Shown here in pieces: positions 6,232 through 8,901 of a stretch of DNA of 8,901 nucleotides. The first letter of the stretch is position 1. Each line of letters opens with the position of its first letter. The notes below the pieces were generated by a model. It did no database searches and was not told where the DNA came from. It saw only the letters and a program-made list of their open reading frames with translations. Origin of the DNA: Deltaproteobacteria bacterium (GTDB lineage: Bacteria > Desulfobacterota > DSM-4660 > Desulfatiglandales > B25-G16); NCBI GenBank assembly GCA_019308645.1, contig JAFDHR010000078.1:1-8901 (forward strand), given 5' to 3'. A program made the translations under genes and the position numbers.

Positions 6232-7323
6232 ATGATACAATCGGGAGTAAATGATAACATATATGCGGTTATAATGGCCGGGGGAAGTGGAACCAGGTTC
6301 TGGCCAAGGAGCAGAAAAAACAGGCCGAAGCAACTCCTTAACATAACCGGAGATGAGATTCTTCTCAAAAAAACAATCGAACTCATTACACCCATTGTAC
6401 CTGTCAGCAGGATCAAGATAGTAACCACCCTACTCCAGGCAGATGCTGTGAAAAACACAGTTTCCCAGATACCGGAAAAAAATATCATAATAGAACCCTT
6501 TGGGAAAAATACTGCCCCTGCAATAGGTATTTCTGCCCTTTTCATAGAAAGAGGTGATCCAGATGCTGTTATGGTAGTTCTGCCTGCGGATCACTATATT
6601 GAGGATAAAAAACGGTTTCAGCAGACAATAATGGCAGGCGCCTATCAGGCCTCTCAAGGGGATTTTATTGTTACCATAGGGATTCCTCCACGTGGACCGG
6701 AAACCGGGTATGGGTATATAGAGGCAGATGAGGTAAGAGATAAAACGAATGGTATATATTCTGTTAAATCCTTCCATGAGAAACCTGACATAAACACAGC
6801 CGAGCGTTTTATCAAGCAAGGCACCTTTTTTTGGAATAGCGGTATCTTTATCGCGAGAACCTCGACCATGCTCAAAGAAATCGAGGGATATCTCCCCCAT
6901 AATTATAAAGGGCTTATGAAACTAAAGGCATCCCTTGGTACGGACGAAGAATCAGGTGTGATCAACAATGTCTACAAGGAAATGGAAGCCATCTCTATTG
7001 ACTATGGCGTTATAGAAAAATCAAGTCATGTGTTAATGATAAAAGGGGATTTTGGTTGGAATGATGTGGGAGCGTGGCCATCCGCAGCTCAATATTGGCC
7101 TAAGGACAGCAATAAAAACTCCTTCATAGGAGATTTGATTAGCCTTGATTCTTCTCAATGTATTGTGTATAGCCCGAAAAAACTCGTTGCACTTCTGGGT
7201 GTAAAGGATCTGGTCATTGTAGAAGATGAGGATGCCCTGTTGGTATGCAAAAAAGAACGGTCTCAGGATGTGAAAAAGCTTGTTGAGATGCTGAAATCAA
7301 AGGGCAGGGATGAGATTTTGTAG
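6232..7323 (+). CDS. manC: Mannose-1-phosphate guanylyltransferase (GDP-mannose pyrophosphorylase)
   Basis: The enzyme joins mannose-1-phosphate and GTP to give GDP-mannose and pyrophosphate in the cytoplasm, for polysaccharide and glycoconjugate synthesis. Visible nucleotidyltransferase motifs are GGSGTRFWP (17-25), RPKQ (31-34, the signature lysine), EPFGKNTAPAI (88-98), LPADHYI (117-123), ETGYGYIE (157-164), FHEKPD (181-186), WNSGIF (201-206), SIDYGVIEKS (255-264) and GWNDVG (275-280). At 363 aa it is the single-domain type: the C-terminal phosphomannose isomerase cupin of about 480-aa bifunctional enzymes is absent, so isomerase must be encoded elsewhere. The ATG directly follows the upstream TAG with no gap, with a GATGAGGG-like site 9 nt upstream, suggesting translational coupling. 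manB follows by 12 nt and supplies the substrate. Confidence 0.93.
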   Translation: MIQSGVNDNIYAVIMAGGSGTRFWPRSRKNRPKQLLNITGDEILLKKTIELITPIVPVSRIKIVTTLLQADAVKNTVSQIPEKNIIIEPFGKNTAPAIGISALFIERGDPDAVMVVLPADHYIEDKKRFQQTIMAGAYQASQGDFIVTIGIPPRGPETGYGYIEADEVRDKTNGIYSVKSFHEKPDINTAERFIKQGTFFWNSGIFIARTSTMLKEIEGYLPHNYKGLMKLKASLGTDEESGVINNVYKEMEAISIDYGVIEKSSHVLMIKGDFGWNDVGAWPSAAQYWPKDSNKNSFIGDLISLDSSQCIVYSPKKLVALLGVKDLVIVEDEDALLVCKKERSQDVKKLVEMLKSKGRDEIL

Positions 7324-7338
7324 GGAGGAGGATATATG
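7324..7338 (+). promoter_or_regulatory. Strong Shine-Dalgarno of manB
   Basis: GGAGGAGG (7324-7331) starts immediately after the manC stop codon and lies 4 nt before the ATG at 7336. It is the strongest ribosome binding site in the window and fixes the manB start. Confidence 0.7.
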
Positions 7339-8679
7339 AACCCAGAGATTTATAGAGAATACGACATACGGGGCGTAATTGGTGAAGATATTCAAGAGGA
7401 TGAATTTGTTATTTTGGGAAGGGGTTTTGGCACCTATTTCAACCAGGTAGGGGAAAAAACAATTGTTTTGGGAAGGGATTGTCGGTTGAGTTCACCCAAG
7501 ATAAGAGATGAAGTGGCCGGGGGCCTTATAAACAGTGGCTGCAATGTTGTAGATATAGGCATTTGCCCTACCCCAATCCTTTATTTTGCCCTACGGCACC
7601 TAAAGGCTGATGGAGGGATTATGATTACTGCAAGTCATAATCCACCTGATTACAACGGCTTTAAGATATGCAGCGGTTTTGATACTATCTATGGGGAAGA
7701 GATTCAGAAGGTAAGGAGGATTATCGAAGGGGCTGATTTTGTAAGCGGAAAGGGAAAATATTCCTCACATGAAATCACTAAGTCCTACATAGAGAGGATT
7801 ACAGGGGATATTAACATCAATCCAGGAATCAAAGTCGGTTTTGATGCTGGAAATGGAACAGGAGGACCTGTAGGGGTAGAGATTTTACAATCACTTGGCT
7901 GTAAAGTTCATGACCTTTATTGTGATATGGATGGCTCCTTTCCTAATCATGAACCAGATCCTACTGTGCTGGATAATATGAGAGATCTGATTAAAGAGGT
8001 GAGAGAGCATAGCCTTAATGTGGGGATTGGAGTTGATGGAGATGGAGACAGGATCGGGGTGGTAGATAGCTCAGGTGATATTGTATTTGGCGATATGCTG
8101 TTGCTTCTGTTTGCACGAGATGTTTTAGAAAATCATCCTGGAGCAACAATAATTTCTGAGGTTAAATGTTCGGATAGGATGTACAAAGACATCGAGGCCC
8201 ACGGCGGAAATGCCATTATGTGGAAGACAGGCCATTCCTTGATAAAGAGCAAAATGAAGGAGACCGAGGCGCTTTTGGCAGGAGAGATGAGTGGCCACAT
8301 GTTTTTCGCAGACAGGTATTTTGGTTATGATGATGCTATCTACGCATCATGCAGGCTGTTAGAAATACTATCCAGGACGGGTAAATCATTAAGCGAGCTC
8401 TTAGCGGATGTCCCTCAATCATATACGACACCTGAAATTAGGGTAGAGTGCCCTGATTCTAAGAAATTTGGGCTCGTAGATAGGCTAAAAGATGAATTCA
8501 GCAAACAATATAAAATAATCGATGTTGATGGCGTCAGGGTTGTCTTTGATGATGGATGGGGATTGGTGAGAGCCTCTAATACCCAGCCTGCACTCGTGCT
8601 TAGATTTGAGGCACAATCCAAAGAAAGGCTTGAAGAGATTAGAACTATGGTAGAAAGTGCTATAGATAGATTCAGGTGA
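7336..8679 (+). CDS. manB: Phosphomannomutase/phosphoglucomutase (alpha-D-phosphohexomutase family)
   Basis: This enzyme converts mannose-6-phosphate to mannose-1-phosphate, and probably glucose-6-phosphate to glucose-1-phosphate, through a phosphoserine. The four family motifs are in order: the active-site loop TASHNPP (98-104, phosphoserine Ser100), metal-binding DGDGDR (234-239), sugar-binding GEMSGH (316-321) and the phosphate-binding loop RASNTQPAL (412-420). The N-terminal YREYDIRGVIG (6-16) is typical of bacterial AlgC/ManB-type enzymes. The 447-aa length is normal and no domain is missing. Its product is the substrate of the manC enzyme encoded 12 nt upstream, so the pair forms the last two steps to GDP-mannose. 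GEMSGH is shared by enzymes with dual specificity, so mannose versus glucose preference cannot be fixed; the neighbour argues for mannose. Phosphoglucosamine mutase (GlmM) is less likely from motif style. Confidence 0.91.
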   Translation: MNPEIYREYDIRGVIGEDIQEDEFVILGRGFGTYFNQVGEKTIVLGRDCRLSSPKIRDEVAGGLINSGCNVVDIGICPTPILYFALRHLKADGGIMITASHNPPDYNGFKICSGFDTIYGEEIQKVRRIIEGADFVSGKGKYSSHEITKSYIERITGDININPGIKVGFDAGNGTGGPVGVEILQSLGCKVHDLYCDMDGSFPNHEPDPTVLDNMRDLIKEVREHSLNVGIGVDGDGDRIGVVDSSGDIVFGDMLLLLFARDVLENHPGATIISEVKCSDRMYKDIEAHGGNAIMWKTGHSLIKSKMKETEALLAGEMSGHMFFADRYFGYDDAIYASCRLLEILSRTGKSLSELLADVPQSYTTPEIRVECPDSKKFGLVDRLKDEFSKQYKIIDVDGVRVVFDDGWGLVRASNTQPALVLRFEAQSKERLEEIRTMVESAIDRFR

Positions 8680-8901
8680 GAAAATATATTGCAGCTCTTT
8701 GAGCATCGATTGTTGTTGATTTTGTTTTTAAGAGTGCAATTGAGCCATGAGAATATTTAGGTATAATTTTTTTACCCTTTCCTGCTGTTATAACCTGGTA
8801 ACCATATCGCTCCGAAATCTCCTTGCCGGTTTCTAAAATAACCCTCTCATTCTCTTCCAAAAAAATACCTCAGTTCCATGGCATTGAGATCAAGGCCGCC
8901 A
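8680..8901. other. AT-rich region after manB without an intact gene
   Basis: These 222 bases follow the manB stop. A weak GCTC-TTT-GAGC stem (8694-8704) followed by a T-rich stretch (8715-8729) is the only terminator-like structure, and it is too short to call. The only coding-like signal is the receiver-like stretch on the minus strand (8762-8860). Within 8861-8901 the minus strand has a short open stretch ending in a TGA at 8845-8847 that I cannot assign. The window ends here, so the neighbouring gene is not visible. Confidence 0.4.
8762..8860 (-). pseudogene. Possible remnant of a response-regulator receiver domain (minus strand)
   Basis: Reading leftwards from a TTG at 8860, an open frame continues to 8672, overlapping the end of manB. 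Only its first 33 residues look meaningful: VILETGKEISERYGYQVITA followed by GKGKKII. These resemble the first helix and second strand of CheY-like receivers, for example those fused to hybrid histidine kinases, where DDEE-type acidic residues precede ILETGKEIL and GYQVLTA-GKEAIE follows. The acidic pocket, the phosphorylated aspartate and the rest of the domain are missing, and a stop codon lies three codons upstream in frame (TGA at 8870-8872). The last 29 residues resemble nothing I recognise. I infer a decayed fragment; chance similarity is possible. No credible Shine-Dalgarno is seen. Confidence 0.35.

Noticed and set aside
8694..8729. GCTC-TTT-GAGC stem followed by T-rich sequence as an operon terminator.
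   Set aside because: The stem has only four base pairs and the T-run is distant and interrupted, so it falls short of a convincing intrinsic terminator.
1..8901. CRISPR arrays, tRNA or rRNA genes, insertion sequences and prophage or defence genes.
   Set aside because: I found no regularly spaced repeats, no tRNA-like cloverleaf, no transposase or integrase motif, and no defence-type domain on either strand.

Overview
The window looks like a chromosomal piece of a strictly anaerobic bacterium of moderately low GC content. Six genes run on the + strand in what appears to be one operon. The mix of a three-subunit NAD(H)/ferredoxin-type formate dehydrogenase, a radical SAM protein and the sequence style of the mannose genes suggests a Desulfobacterota- or Nitrospirota-like anaerobe (syntroph, sulfate reducer or acetogen-like). 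That placement is inferred from protein style only; no marker gene is present.

Layout. Positions 1-227 are AT-rich and contain no convincing gene. They hold a 7-bp perfect hairpin (84-102), a strong sigma70-type promoter (TTGACA, 17-nt spacer, TATAAG; 159-187) and an unusual translation start region. There the Shine-Dalgarno (201-205) is 22 nt from the ATG, and a perfect 6-bp inverted repeat fills most of the gap. Positions 228-5307 encode a formate dehydrogenase complex: a molybdenum/tungsten catalytic subunit with a NuoG/HydA-like iron-sulfur N-terminus (fdhA), a NuoE-like [2Fe-2S] subunit and a NuoF-like FMN/NADH subunit with a C-terminal double [4Fe-4S] ferredoxin domain. This architecture matches NAD-linked and possibly electron-bifurcating (NAD+ plus ferredoxin) formate dehydrogenases. 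Positions 5335-6231 encode a radical SAM protein of unknown function with a CX4CX2C cluster motif. Positions 6232-8679 encode mannose-1-phosphate guanylyltransferase (manC) and a phosphomannomutase/phosphoglucomutase (manB). These two catalyse consecutive steps from mannose-6-phosphate to GDP-mannose, a precursor of surface polysaccharides and glycoconjugates.

The genes are separated by 17, 11, 27, 0 and 12 nt, so co-transcription from the promoter before fdhA is likely. No metabolic reason for joining formate oxidation to GDP-mannose synthesis is evident; this may just be operon growth. After manB (8680-8901) no clear terminator is visible. The minus strand there carries a short, broken stretch resembling part of a response-regulator receiver domain, probably a pseudogene remnant.

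The points most worth a second look are the SD-hairpin-ATG arrangement before fdhA, the loss of three of four cluster cysteines in the N-terminal domain of the NuoF-like subunit, the CX4CX2C radical SAM motif and the receiver-like remnant at the right edge. Nothing here amounts to a clearly new system.
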